This document shows positions 43,497 to 55,319 of a stretch of DNA of 64,000 nucleotides, in pieces; position 1 is the first letter of the stretch; each line of letters opens with the position of its first letter. Origin of the DNA: Dryocosmus kuriphilus. Taxonomy: Eukaryota > Arthropoda > Insecta > Hymenoptera > Cynipidae. The position numbers and the translations under genes were made by a program. The stretch is taken from NCBI GenBank assembly GCA_038277395.1, contig CM076192.1, positions 201,624,161 to 201,688,160 on the forward strand, read 5' to 3'. The notes below the pieces were generated by a model. That model saw nothing but the letters and a program-made list of their open reading frames with translations, was not told the origin of the DNA and searched no databases.

Positions 43497-46030
43497 TTAA
43501 ACAAGAATGCTCAAAAGTTCATAGTCGTTGTCCGTAAGAACGTCGTAGTCATTTTCAGTTGCGTCAACGTCCATTTTCGTGGTGTTTAGTATGTAGTGTC
43601 CCCACGCAAGAGTTTCTGTGGTATTGGGGAGCAAGCATCGATTATCATCGTATGGACTCAGTGATATTTTCAGCTGTGTGATGGTCTGGAAATAGTGTAG
43701 TCTCGATCTGATTACTTACTGTGTTCTGCTTTGGACTGACAAACTTCTCAAGCATTCCCTGTAATTGTCGAATGTTATTGTTTTTCGTACAAAGTCTGAG
43801 TTTACGCCTTTGGTTTTTTTCACAAAATGTTGGCCCTTAACACCGAGGCTGTACATTTTACTGCGCAAGCCAAAAAATTCAGTGACAATTTTGTCACAAC
43901 ACTCATCCTTTATTAGAGCCAATAACTTTTGGTGGCTTGCGGAATTCCGAAAACGTTGTCTCGAGGGTAGGCAGAAGTGTCAATTCTGCGAATATCGTCT
44001 TTAATGCCGGCGTAAATGTCATTAGAGTTTATTTCGTAGATTAGACAGTCTGTGTCAGTATACAGAAGTTTGCACTTTAACCGTCTTTTTTAATCATGTA
44101 GTCTTAGTGGAAGTCGTAGATGGGGATTTTAGAGATATCCAGCAACGCACGCCCTACGTGGACCAGCTTCTTGAACAAAATTTCAGTTCTTCTCAGTTCA
44201 ATCGCAACGATATTCTCAATAATGTTTGCTCGACTGTAAAATGTTGGTCGACCTATGAGTACTTCTGTTCCATGCCTACCATCTCACTTTGTCACTAGCT
44301 TCACATAAGTATTCTTTTACGTTCTACATTGTCTTTCCGTAAACTGCATTATTCATGAGTATGTAGAGATTCCTCTCAAACTAGTTTTTAGCGTTGATCC
44401 TCAATACTTTGCTAAAATTAATATAACTTCTTATTGATGCAGATTGATTGAATTTCAAGGCACTACGAACCTTGACAAGCTTCAGTCCATGCGCTAATGC
44501 ATCTTTCAGAGCACGGTTATGGAGAACGTAATATCGTTTCGGCAGGAAGGTAGTTAGGATATTCTCCTGGCTGGACTCCGTTGGTTTCCAGTGTTCTAGG
44601 CAAAAAGGCAAGTCATTGTGCTGCTCATAAAGTCCGTGGGATAGTCCAAATCTACTTCCAGAACGTAGCAAAGCTTCAATCGTCTGGAATGATGAAATAA
44701 AAATTTTCAAACTCGTAACTTACTCAAAACCTCCGTAATGGAGGGGCTATTCCATCCCCCAACCGTAAAGGTTATTTGCATCTAAATATTCTATATAGAT
44801 GTTCTCCCCATCTTTTTTTGAACGCTGCCATGCACTTAATATTGGGAATGGCATAAAGGTTGTGGCATTAACTTACCCGACCCCTTTTGCCGTGCTCAAT
44901 CATCAACAGCCCATCGACATCGGTGAGGAGCTCCAACCTTACCTTTGGATAATTGAGCTCGGCATCCCGTTTGAAAACAGGATTCGTTTAGTAGTTTGCT
45001 GGACACAAGTCGTAAGCATCGAGGCACTGTTCTCGGAAACTTTCAAAAATGCTAGCCAGAAGCAGAACGTCAGTTTTGATGTACATACTGACGTACTTGC
45101 CGAGCCTCTTGATGTTAAATGCACACCATATCTGACGTGCATGTCAGATTTCGCCCGATGTTGCCGAATCATTGAGAGTGCTGTAGAATTTCTCTTCCAG
45201 TGGAAGCGGAGTCTCATTGAGTCTGTACCTCGAGTCTAGTTATTCGCAGGGTGAAACACCCTTCCTCGTGCGAAACTCAATTTTTCCTCGCTTATCACCA
45301 GCAAACACATAATTGATAATTTTGTACTGTGTGAGGTATAATGATAAATTTCCCAGGGAAGAGGCCATAAATCTGAAGGAATCGATGAATCCAAACTTAG
45401 TCTGGGCTTCCTGAGAATACTTTGTAAAAGATATGTATTTTTCGTCATTGAGAGCAAGAAATTTGACTCTAACTTCAAGCTGTGCGGCAATGTTGCGAAT
45501 GATAAAGTGAGCGTCATACCCATTCAGTATATGAAACACAACAAGTGTGATGTTTGAGTCTTGATATGATAATTTGCAATTCCCATGGGCAGGACCACGT
45601 TACTTACTCATCAAGTGGCAGCGGTCACGTACCTTCTTCATTGGAGGGTGAAGGGCCTCTTGAATAATGAGACAAATTTTGGCATCTATAAGGGCCTCCT
45701 GTTCCTCAAATGCCAATTTCCTCATTGGAACTGGAAAGGCTAAAACCTTGTTACATTCCTTCGCCATATTATGTAACTGCTCAGCAAACTACTTTGCTGG
45801 TTCCGCATCATTCGGACATGTCACGTAGAAGGGCAGTTTATCATCTTAACGGCACTTGAAAGGGAAACTAATATTGAATATCTCGTGTCCTTCGAAAACT
45901 CTAGAATTTGAGGTTCTTCCTGCTCCTTCATCATTCACAGGTATTAAAAGGGACTCGCAATCCGCGTATATGACGAAAGGAGCTCGCTCCCGATTCTTAT
46001 AGTTGCTAAATTCCATAATGTTCCTTCAGC
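43497..46030 (-). pseudogene. DNA polymerase B relic 2, exonuclease to C-terminus
   Basis: Read on the - strand from 46030: an exonuclease I segment ERAPFVIYADCESLL, then a CH-type finger, exonuclease II in LNGYDAHFIIRNIA, and the FGFIDSFRFMASSL stretch. Palm motif A is YLDANNLYGWGM (44750-44790), motif B is the NLYILMNNAVYGKTM segment (about 44340), and motif C is eroded (about 44050). A conserved ECCDKIVTEFFGLRSKMYS region follows at 43716-43922, then SPYDDN and TLAWGHY close to a TAA at 43497-43499. At least ten stops or shifts occur. The N-terminal third is missing. It belongs to the same family as relic 1. Confidence 0.75.
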
Positions 46031-46811
46031 ATTTTGGAAGCACCATCAGTCATAGGAAAGTCAGTACCTATTAAAATCTGTATTAAACGAATTACGAAAA
46101 TAATTTAGAGCTAATTGTTCAAACAAATATCCATTCAAGATTAGGTAAAACATTCCAATACTGGAATAATGTCTATTCGTCGAGAATTTTATGAAATCGA
46201 AGATGAATAATCCATAACAACACTGTATTTTAACATTATACAAAGCTAATGTCAAGATAACTGTAAAAAGAATTACAAACTGTGAGTTAAAAACTTGAAA
46301 TATAAGAGGCTATGTTACAGGTATAGGTAAAAAGCAAAAAGAAGGAAGTTACGCAAATTTAAAAAAGGTGAACATCATTCGAGATTGAAACATTTTGCTT
46401 GTTTAACCACAATCATGTACATCGCATTTTAAAGACAACTTTTCTTAGAAAATATAAAGAAAACATAAAGAGAAAACATTTTGAGTGATAAATGTATGCT
46501 CATAAATTTCAAAATTTATGCCAGTAATTTCCATGTTTAAAATTTTAATTTTAATCGATTTTGGAATTTTTGAAATTCTGATTATGTTAAGAGGATCATA
46601 AAAACGAAGATTTCCAAATCTATTACAGTCATCTAAGTGAGGAGGTAAAATGCTAGCTTTGCGACATCTGATTAAAAAAATTCTCTGATTCCTTAAAATA
46701 GCTAATCTAGAAGAGAGGTGCAAAAAAATTTTTAAGTAAAATTATTATGAAGAGCAAAATGGTAGAAAATCCATTTTGGTCTTCACATTGTAATTTTACT
46801 TTAAATAATAC
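46031..46811. other. Gene-free AT-rich interval
   Basis: No gene or clear repeat recognised between PolB relic 2 and RTE copy 2. Confidence 0.4.
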
Positions 46812-48344
46812 ACAAGTGAAATGCCACGATAACTGTTACAGCTCGTTTTATAACCTTTTTTAAAAATGGGTATGATAAAAGGGGTATACCGTTCATCCGG
46901 TACACGTTCTGTTTTCAGGATTGCGCGTATTAATCTACAAATTTGCCTTGTGAGGCGAGGGCCTTCATTTTTTATATTTTCTGACGTCAGGTCGTCAATT
47001 TCCGTGACTATGTTATTTTTCAACTTCTTTATGGCCATTTCTATTTCCTCGTCAGTAGCCTCATAAATTAGTAGATCAGTGGTGTGGATTTCACCGAGAT
47101 TAACTTCAACGAGTTCGTCGCGTATGTTCGATAGCTTATGGAAATATGTTTTCTATAAATTTAGTCTCTCTGTTGCATCAGCTAATTGATTACTATTTTT
47201 ACCCCACATCACTTCCGTTCTAATTTGGAAGCCCTTCCGAATAAAATTCATCCCCTATACAATACACGCAGGTTATTTTGTTTAATATCCGTGTCTATTG
47301 CTAGTGTTTTATCTTTTCTATATCCCTTTTCTTGGATCTGTAAAACCTATATGTGATTTTAATAATCTCGAGATACTTCTTATGCGCCTGATCGTACATA
47401 TCGCCTAAACCAATTAGTTTGGCTGCTCTTCGCTCTTCATAGCATAGTTTGCAATCTTCGTCGAACCAAGGTTTGCTTTTGGTTACTTTCTTTAAACCTA
47501 TAGTACATTTCGCGGCTGTCTTTATCGCCTGTCTCATGTTGCGCACAGGGTGTCTGGTCTCTTCTGACCATTATCACCATCGTCTCCCTATTTTTGAAGA
47601 GCCTCGAAACTATTAGAAATCTTTACTTGGTAATTCAATGTTTCTGTTGGTATTTTCACCTTACGTATATTGAAACGTTCTGCTGGCTCTGCAGGACCAG
47701 TTTTCTTATTTAAAGCAAGTCTAGGGATTAGTTTCGCTATCACGAGAAAGTGGTCTGAATTTAAATCCGCTCCCCTGTACGATCCTACATCGAGAGTGTT
47801 TATATGACGTCTTCTGTCAATTAAAACGTGATCAACCTTATTGTGAGTGGTACCACCTGGTGATGTCCATGTGACCTTATGTATATTTTTGTGCTTGAAA
47901 TATGTGCTTCTGAAAACGAGGTTTTTTTAAGCTGCAAACTTTATTACCCTAGTCCCATTATCGTTACTGACATCATGCAGGCTTTCTGATCCTATTGTAG
48001 GTTTATTAATCGTTTCTATTCCAATTTCCGCGTTGAAATATTCCAGTATCATTTTTGCGTCGAATATCGAGAACTTGTCAAAATTTTGGTCGACTGTTTC
48101 ATAAAAAGGATATTTAGTATCCTTGTTTTTTGTCATAGGTAGGGCAGTGCACGTTGAGTAGCAGCTTCTTGAAGATATCACCTTTAGTACAATATATGTT
48201 AACCGGTCGTTAATAAATTGCATATCGATAGCCGCTCGCGAAATTCGTTTGCGAGTAAGAAACCAGGTCTCCAGTTTGAGCTCTTTAGCTCCCTCATAGT
48301 GAATAGTTTAGTTATCCTTAGATATTGATTCGTACACTCCCGGC
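46812..48344 (-). mobile_element. RTE-like LINE copy 2, 3'-truncated
   Basis: It aligns by eye with 50865-52400 of copy 3: the fingers of the RT (46796-47038, AIKKLKNNIVTEIDDLTSEN), the linker (47301-47546, KVTKSKPWFDEDCKLCYEER) and the endonuclease end (47927-48223, MQFINDRLTYIVLKVI). The palm with YADD is missing because similarity ends at about 46812. The endonuclease part is then cut at 48344 by an insertion and resumes at 48973. Confidence 0.85.
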
Positions 48345-48972
48345 CAGCACGCAGGCTCGGTCACTTCAGTGGAAAAAGGATTGCGATATTCCGCGCCACC
48401 CGCGCTCGTCAACAGAACTACTAAAAAAAATGTATGTGTGGGTGCATATAAATGTATATACGTGTTCATTATATGCATTGAAGAATTATTATATTCATAT
48501 AAAGAGGAAATATAAACACTGTACCGCTTTGAGTTTTAAATATATGTTTTTCCTCAAAGTGAGTCCGGTACACAAATAGTCGTTTGGAGTTCATACACTC
48601 ATATTGCATCTTCTGCAGTTTACTATTTCCAGTGCACTTTACCCACTTTAAACCCACTGCACGGTTTGTGAGAAACATATGCCCTTTCACTTCATTTAAA
48701 GTGTCTCTTTTAGACTTACAGCCACTCACAGTACACTTTTATTGATCCATTATTAGTTTCTGCATTTCACAACACTTCCAGCAGGAAACGTTTTGGCAAC
48801 AACACAACAATTCCAGCTGTTAGCCGCGCATGCGCGTTTTTCAACACCCGCTCCGACTAGCTCCCTCTGCTTTCGCCAACCGAACTAATTTCGTACCCCG
48901 CATTGCCTCACACAAACCCGCGTCTAAGTTGTACAATTTCGCCTTGTCTGCCTATTGATTTTGCCGAGCCTA
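48345..48972 (-). mobile_element. THAP-domain transposon fragment inserted in RTE copy 2
   Basis: The LINE sequence is continuous across 48344/48973 when compared with 52395-52420. The inserted ends show CAGGCTCGG and its inverse CCGAGCC, with CAGCA-type phrases on both flanks. A - strand frame (48469-48729, opening codons just upstream) has C-x4-C (CTVSGC), KGHMF, LKWVKCTG and then Y-x2-HF (RTHFEE), the layout of a THAP DNA-binding domain in which the third Cys is Tyr. THAP domains occur in P-element-type transposases. No catalytic part is present. Confidence 0.55.
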
Positions 48973-49187
48973 TCAGCAGGTTTCTTAATGTGCTATTGTA
49001 TCAATATCGTATCTCTTTGCTATCTTAATGAGTTCACTATATCTGACAGTATTTGGACTTTATACGTTCAGAGTTCCTGCCTTAAGATATTTTATTGTAG
49101 CTGTTTGTTTTCGTAAGTTGTCATGATAGTTTGACGAAAGTCCGCACGCTAGAGATCGTGTTCCGATCGCAGGTGAGTCCACCGTCC
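48973..49187 (-). mobile_element. Endonuclease start and 5' end of RTE copy 2
   Basis: TATCTCTTTGCTATCTTAATG, AGTTCACTATATCTG and CGATCGCAGGTGAGTCC match 52395-52610 of copy 3. It ends at CCGTCC, after which copy 2 and copy 3 differ. Confidence 0.8.
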
Positions 49188-49547
49188 TATCCACTTATTG
49201 ACATGAAATTCCTCCGAAAGGGTAATTTTTATGCATACAAACGACCACCACCAATCACTGTTATTATTTTATACTTTTTCCTTCAAACCAGTTTAAAGCA
49301 TCTTAGGGCGTCCTTCCCTCGTACAGTATTTGAAATGGAAACTTTCTTTTTGCTAAAACCATATACATAATTCAATTATTATCGGGAACATTTTTTTTTC
49401 CATACATTGTCCTTAAAATTCACATAAATTTCCGAAAATTAAACAATTTTTTTACTTTGTTATTATAGCGAAGTTGTAAGTTTATTCTTATTCCGGATAT
49501 AATTAAGTATTTAGCCTTAGTTAAATAGTCATTGTAAAATTACTATT
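49188..49547. other. Gene-free AT-rich interval
   Basis: Sequence between RTE copies 2 and 3 with no recognised feature. Confidence 0.4.
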
Positions 49548-49670
49548 ATTATTATGTAGCTTTGCGAACTCGGAAGTTCATTGCCTCAGCTACCCAGAAC
49601 CGCCACGCATCTCTATCCTGTGCATCTTCCAACCATTTTAAATAATCATGACCTTTTTTATAATCATGAC

Positions 49671-50201
49671 CTAGCTCTTTAGATCATCCCTTACGTTTAT
49701 CTCCCATCTGTTTCTCGGTCTGCCTAGAGGTCTCTTACTAATCGGTTTCCCTCTCAAAACTTGCCCCACTGTTCTTTCGTTGCCCATTCTTGCAGCATGT
49801 CTCACCCAGCTTAATTTCCGCGCTTTCATTATTCTATTAATGTTTACTGACCCGTAGAGTGCATGCAGCTCATCATTATGCAGTTTTCTCCATTCGCAAG
49901 TCTCTTCGTCCCTTTTGGGACCATAGGTTTTCCGATGTACTTTATTTTCGAATACCCTAAACCTGTTCTCCTCTCCTTTCGTCAATGCCCACGTTTCGCA
50001 CCCGTACATGACGGTCAGCATTATTATCGTTTTGTAAATTCTTACTTTGATGTTTCTAGATAGCGATCGCGATTTTGGTAATGTATCTGCTGCATAGTAG
50101 CACCGATTGCCAGCGTGCAGCCGCCTGTTGATTTCCGCTTTAATGTTATTTTCGCTAGTTCTAGTAGTCCCGCGGTATTTTAAACTCATTAAATCTTTCA
50201 A
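49671..50201 (-). pseudogene. RTE copy 3, C-terminal region
   Basis: A 176-aa frame includes NNIKAEINRRLHAGNRCYYA, the long helical RIYKTIIMLTVMYGCETWAL segment, and KARKLSWVRHAARMGNERTV with RGKPISKRPLGRPRNRW, all typical of the region after the RT thumb in RTE-like insect LINEs. It starts about 90 bases after the RT frame is lost. Confidence 0.8.
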
Positions 50202-50291
50202 ATTTCATATTTCCGGCCATGAGATCCCCCTCTTTATTGCTTTGTCCTGATCTGTCGACGATCAAATATTTTGTCTTCGATTCGCTAACTT

Positions 50292-51262
50292 CTAAACATA
50301 TTTCCTTGGCTTTGTGATCAAGATTTCCGCATTTTTAGCTACCGTTTCTCTATCATCCTCGAGTAAGTCGAAATCATCTGCATATCCCAGAATTTGTATT
50401 ATCCCATTGAGGGTAGCACCGGACGGATTGGTTTGTACTTCTCTGACCACGTATTCTAAAACTAAGTTGAAAAGGATGCACGAAAGCGCATCGCCCTGTT
50501 TCAGGCCATCGCGGATCAAAAACTCTTCAGATAAACTTCTGTTTGCGCGTATCCTACCCCTACTGCCGCTTAAGCAAACTTCAATAAGTCTAACCAATTT
50601 CCTTGGTACGCCCAAGAACTCCAGATTCCAGTACATTCGTGCGCGTATAATAGAGTAGTAAGCTCTTTTGAAGTCCATATAAAAAGCTGATGTATTGCTT
50701 CATGAAATTCCCATTTCTTTTCTAACAGTTGTCTAATTGTGAACATTTGATCGCTTGTAGAACGGTTTCGGCGGAATCCACACTGGTAATTCCCAATGAC
50801 TTCCTCAGCAAAAGGCGTTAGTCTACTTAAGATTACATTGGTCAGGATCTTATAGCACGAAGGCACAAGTGAAATACCCCGATAATTGTTACAGTTCGTT
50901 TTATCGCCTTTTTTAAAAATGGGTATAATGATAGAGGTATTCCATTCCTCCGGTATGCGTTCTGTTTTCCAGATTGCGCGTATTAATTTACAAATTTGGC
51001 TTGTGAGGCGAGGGCCACCATTTTTTATCAGTTCTGACGGTAGGTCATCAATGCCCGCGGCTTTGTTATTTTTCAACTTCTTTATGGCCATTTCTATTTC
51101 TTTATCAGTAGGCTCATCAATTAGTAGATCAGCAGCGTGGATTTCATCGAGATTAACTTCAACGGGGGATTCGCGTACGTTCAATAGCTTATCAAAATAG
51201 TTTTTCCATAAATTTAGTCTTTCTGTTGAATTAGCTACTATATTGCCATTTTCGTCCCTCAT
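50292..51262 (-). pseudogene. RTE copy 3, reverse transcriptase
   Basis: Frames 50570-51262 and 50292-50678 overlap in different phases. The first has the fingers (AIKKLKNNKAAGIDDLPSE), IIIPIFKKGDKTNCNNYRG and a GFRRNRSTSDQ motif. The second has MDFKRAYYSI (first Asp), LKQGDALSCILFNL and ILGYADDFDLLEDD with an intact YADD box. One frameshift at about 50640 separates them. All three catalytic Asp positions are present. Confidence 0.92.
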
Positions 51263-51432
51263 TATTCCGTTCTACTTTGAAAGCCTTTTCTTATAAAATT
51301 GATCCCCTGTACATCTCACGCGGGTTATTTTGCTTATTATGCGTGTCTATTGCTAGTATTCTATTCTTTTCCCTCCCCCTTTTCTTGGATCTGTAAAACC
51401 TATTTATACTTTCACTAATCTCGAGATTCTTC

Positions 51433-51987
51433 TTATGTTTGATCGCACTTATTTTGTAAACTAATTTCTTTGGCCTTTGTTCGCTTTTCAAACCATAGTT
51501 TGCACTCTTCGTCGAACCACGGTTTGCTTTTGTTTACTTTCTTTAAAGCTATAGTAATTTTTGCGGCTGTCTTTATCGCCTCTTTCATATTGCCCCACAG
51601 GGTTTCCGGATCCTCCTCACAATTATCGCTATCGTCTCCCTGTTTTTGAAGAGCGTCGAAACTATTAGAAATCTTTACTTGATAATTCAATATTTCTGTT
51701 GGCATTTTAAACTTATCTATATCGAAACGTACTGCCGGCGCTGGAGGACTAGTTTTCTTATTTAACGCCAGTCTATATCTTAGTTTCACTATCAGGAGAA
51801 GGTGGTCTGAATTTAAATCCGCCGCCCTGTACGATCTTGCATCGAGAATGCTTGTATGACGTCTTCTGTCAATTAAAGCGTGATCAGTCTGATTGCGTGA
51901 TACCATCTGGTGATGTCCAGGTGGCCTTATGTATATTTTTATGCTTGAAATATGTGCTTTTAACAACGAGATTCTTTGAAGCAGCAA
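51433..51987 (-). pseudogene. RTE copy 3, endonuclease-RT linker
   Basis: A 184-aa frame includes NQTDHALIDRRRHTSILDAR and SDHLLLIVKLRYRL, the last conserved block of an AP-type endonuclease (S-D-H), and VNKSKPWFDEECKLWFEKR, a segment widespread in RTE-type linkers. The frame is lost near 51430 before the RT. Confidence 0.8.
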
Positions 51988-52070
51988 AGTTTATTACTCT
52001 AGTCCCATTATTATTACTGGCGTCATGCAAGCTTTCTGATCCTATTTTAGGCCTATAGATCGGTTCCTTT

Positions 52071-52500
52071 CTAATTTTCGAAGTTGAAGTCTGCCAATAC
52101 TATTTTTGCGTCAAACTTCGAGAACTTGTCAAAAACTTGTTCGATTGTTTCGTAAAAAAGATCTGTAGTACCTTCATCTTTGTCCTCGGTAGGGCAGGGC
52201 ACGTTAATTAGCACCTGCTTGTAGAAACTACCCTTTAGTACAATATATGATAACCGGTCGTTAATGAATTGCATATCGATAACCGCTTGCGAAATTCGTT
52301 TATTAATAAGAAACCCGGTCCCCAGTTTGCGCCCTTTAGCTCCCCCATAGTGAAAAGTGTAGTTCTCCTTGGAGATTGATTCATACTCGCCAGGCCAGGA
52401 GGTTTCTTGAAGTGCTATCATATCAATGTCGTATCTCTTTGCTATCTCAATGAATTCACTAAATCCGCCAGTATTTAGACTACGCGCGTTCAGAGTTCCC
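52071..52500 (-). pseudogene. RTE copy 3, AP-type endonuclease domain
   Basis: The frame shows GTLNARSL near the start (metal-binding Asn), MIALQETSWPG with the catalytic Glu, a GGAKGRKLGTGFLINK loop and KIVLADFNFEN at the D-x-N block, the order of the exonuclease-endonuclease-phosphatase fold. It nicks target DNA to start reverse transcription. The frame ends at 52071. Confidence 0.85.
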
Positions 52501-52620
52501 GTCTCAAGATATTTTATTGTAGTTGTTCATTTTTGGAAGTTAGCCATGATAGTTCTAAGAAAGTCCGTACGTTAGGGATCCTGTTCCGATCGCAGGTGAG
52601 TCCGCCGTCCCAGGAGTGAT

Positions 52621-53175
52621 AACTCCCATACCTCCCTAGGTCTAAGTATGGGAGCTTTCCGACTTTGACAAGGACCGTGTCAACTTGTCGTCAGACACAT
52701 TACGGCTTCATCCTCGTAATCTAACGTCCCCCTGCAAGGCAGTGCGTCACACTGGCATCAATACCACGTTGACCCTACAGGCGAATCATTCCACGCATCC
52801 CTTGCGGGCAGTGTCATCGCTGTGGTGTCCAGTGGGGCAGCAGGATTTTCCCCTTACACGATTTTTAGTTTTGCTTCGGGTAGTGTTTCTAGGTGGATAC
52901 ACTCTGAGCCTCGGCCTGGTAGAACCCACCTATTGCGTCTGTACGCGAAAGGGTGAATCCCTCCGAACCATGGCCGTCGTGTGCCTATTTTTTACCAATG
53001 TGGATTCACCACACCCACGACTGGTTCGCATCGGCTGTCCGCGACTGCTTATTCTTGTATTCACAGTTAACCTCGGAAGCTGTTCAACCTCAGGGCCGTT
53101 CCTCTATCCGCAACCTGAGGACGCTCTGCGTAGTGGTGATAGGGACCCACCAAGCCGAGTCATTGCAAAATAGGA
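52621..53175. other. GC-richer block upstream of RTE copy 3
   Basis: Base composition is clearly higher in G+C than in the neighbours. A + strand frame of 162 aa (52685-53173) shows no family resemblance and sits opposite the LINE, so it is not called as a gene. It is likely 5' untranslated sequence of copy 3; copy 2 cannot confirm this because it diverges at the same boundary. Confidence 0.4.
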
Positions 53176-54157
53176 AGTGATAAATACAAACTATGATTCA
53201 ATCACATGCTGAGTCTCTCAGTTCAAAACATATTTCCCTTTCCAGTAAAATCACATTGGTTTTCATTTTTCTTTTTCATTTTGATCGATACTATGTAACA
53301 TTTTTTTGTTCTCCGTTAAATTTTATTCAAAGAATCGATATTATTAAAGTCGTAAGATAATACTTGAAATTTTTTCTTTATGTTGGAAAATGTGTCATTG
53401 AAATATCATCGTTTCATTTCATAATACTTTTTAAGAAAGAACAATTTACCATAAGAAAAAGTGCTACAAGCGAACAAAAATAATTGTTTATATCTCGTTG
53501 CAAAACCAGTTCCAAGTCCGTGAAATCTAATTGAACCTTTTCTATGTATAAATCTTACTCTACACCAAGATTCATAAATTTTTCACCGTTTTTTTTCTGT
53601 TTCTTTAGGCACCAACTTGGGTAAAAAAAATGTTTTGTTTAATGATATACCTTTTTATTTCGTATACTAATTTAACATCGTTTTTTATTATTTTTTGTCA
53701 CTATTTTTATGGGACATCTTATGGTGTCCTATGTATGCCGTGGGCGATTGATGTTCATTGTTTCGACCAGACAGGAAGATGAGAATAGATTTTATTAGCT
53801 AGATGGAGTCTCCTCTGCAGGAAATGATATAAAGTTGATAATAGACCGAAGCTATTGTGTCTTACAAATAATATAAGTGTTACGAATGAGTAGATTGAAG
53901 TTGCAATCAATGTATTCCTTTGTCGCCTATATTTACTGCTTTACTCGTCTTCCGGAGGTACCAAACTAATAGGCCCGTCCAGAGGGGAATGGTCTAATTT
54001 TATTTTTATGTTGTGTTCAATTTTTTAATCCTACTATTGGACTGGGAGCCCTAACCCTTTTAGTCATGGAATATTGATGGTTCTCGTAAACTAATTCAAA
54101 GGAACTATCCTTTTATAGATATCAAAAGCTTTATTTGGAATTCTGAATTTTAAAATC
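53176..54157. other. Gene-free AT-rich interval
   Basis: No coding region or repeat recognised. Confidence 0.4.
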
Positions 54158-54418
54158 ATGATTTTAAATACCAATAGATTAAGAACTACCACCTATCTAC
54201 ACGGTAGCGAAAGAGATGACGGGCTAGAAAATTTTCCTGAATGGCTTTTCCAAGGCAACTACTGTCAACAATTTACAGTGGAAATCGACCCCCATGCCTA
54301 TCGCATTTTATTCCCCGCCCCCAACGACATAGAAGTATTTGCGAGGGTGAGAGAGAGGCATAAATGGTACAAGGTACGTAAAATAAGTCATCGATACAAG
54401 CCACGTAAAATAAATTGA
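54158..54418 (+). other. Unrecognised 86-aa open frame
   Basis: The frame has an aromatic middle (WLFQGNYCQQFTVEI) and a basic end (RHKWYKVRKISHRYKPRKI). It resembles no family I know, has no neighbours with a gene-like look, and could be a chance frame in unclassified repeat DNA. Confidence 0.15.
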
Positions 54419-55319
54419 TACACAGTTTCTGACATGTTGTTCTCGTTGTAAAACGGAGGGGCTATCCCGGAGCTTCGTTCCCTACTTTTTTCACTCGCAT
54501 GACACGGCGCGCGAACTGTCACTCCACTCTAGTCTTTGATTTCACCCTGACATTAGTTGCACGAAGCAGATTTGTTGTGAACTTATAATATTTCCATCTA
54601 TTGGTTTTTATCGATTTTCGTCGTAAAACACACTTTTGTTGACCACTGCCCTTACGAACAACGTACTTGTGGAAGTGACAACCCGCGTATCGTGTCCCGC
54701 GCGAGGTAAAATGCCGACGGGTAAGTTCGACTTTATATTCGACCTTTCCTTCCGGATGATTAGTCCGTTATCAGGAAGAAGTGATTAACGACTGCCCCGA
54801 TGTGCTGGGTGGAATTCACTTCGAAGGCTATGGTATGTATGATTTTTGAGTAGGGTTAATGACTGATGTTGCATTTTGGGCCTGGGACCAGTCGCGGCCG
54901 GATCGATCCGTGTGACCACGAACTGCTGATTTTTCAAAAATTTCTCCAAATAGTATTTTATGAAAGGCACGTGCAGTGTTGCTAAGCAGTTAATGAAAAA
55001 TATTTTAGATTAATTACTTGGATCAGAATTCCAATAATAAATATTGGCAGTTTACTTTTTTTCTTCAATTATATGCTCTTCTCATAATTTTGTGAATTTC
55101 GAAGTCGAGTAGGCTATTAATATTTCTATTAACTGTTAAAATTTTCGTTAAACTATTTGTTAATTATTAATTAAACTATTTGTTCTTAGCAATACTATTG
55201 GAATTTCGACATTTTTTGGATGATCTTAAATTTTGAAATTTGGGTGGTTAACCGAAAGCTATTGATTTTATTATTATTAACTTTTAATGGTTATTAACAA
55301 TCAACATTGTTAAAAAACA
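54419..55319. other. Interval before the candidate LTR, no gene seen
   Basis: The first ~400 bases are GC-richer, the remainder AT-rich. No domain or repeat unit was identified. Confidence 0.35.

Larger units (their letters stand above)
49548..52620 (-). mobile_element. RTE-like LINE copy 3, nearly full length
   Basis: All parts of a non-LTR element lie on the - strand: endonuclease (52071-52500), linker (51433-51987), reverse transcriptase (50292-51262) and C-terminal region (49671-50201), with an ATA/TAA microsatellite tail at 49540-49556. It is the best copy of the three and the reference for the others. Frame breaks occur between each part. Confidence 0.9.

Noticed and set aside
44799..45239. 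146-aa + strand frame
   Set aside because: It is opposite the PolB relic 2, whose family motifs read on the - strand.
52685..53173. 162-aa + strand frame in a GC-rich block
   Set aside because: No domain seen, antisense to a LINE, and higher GC lengthens random frames.
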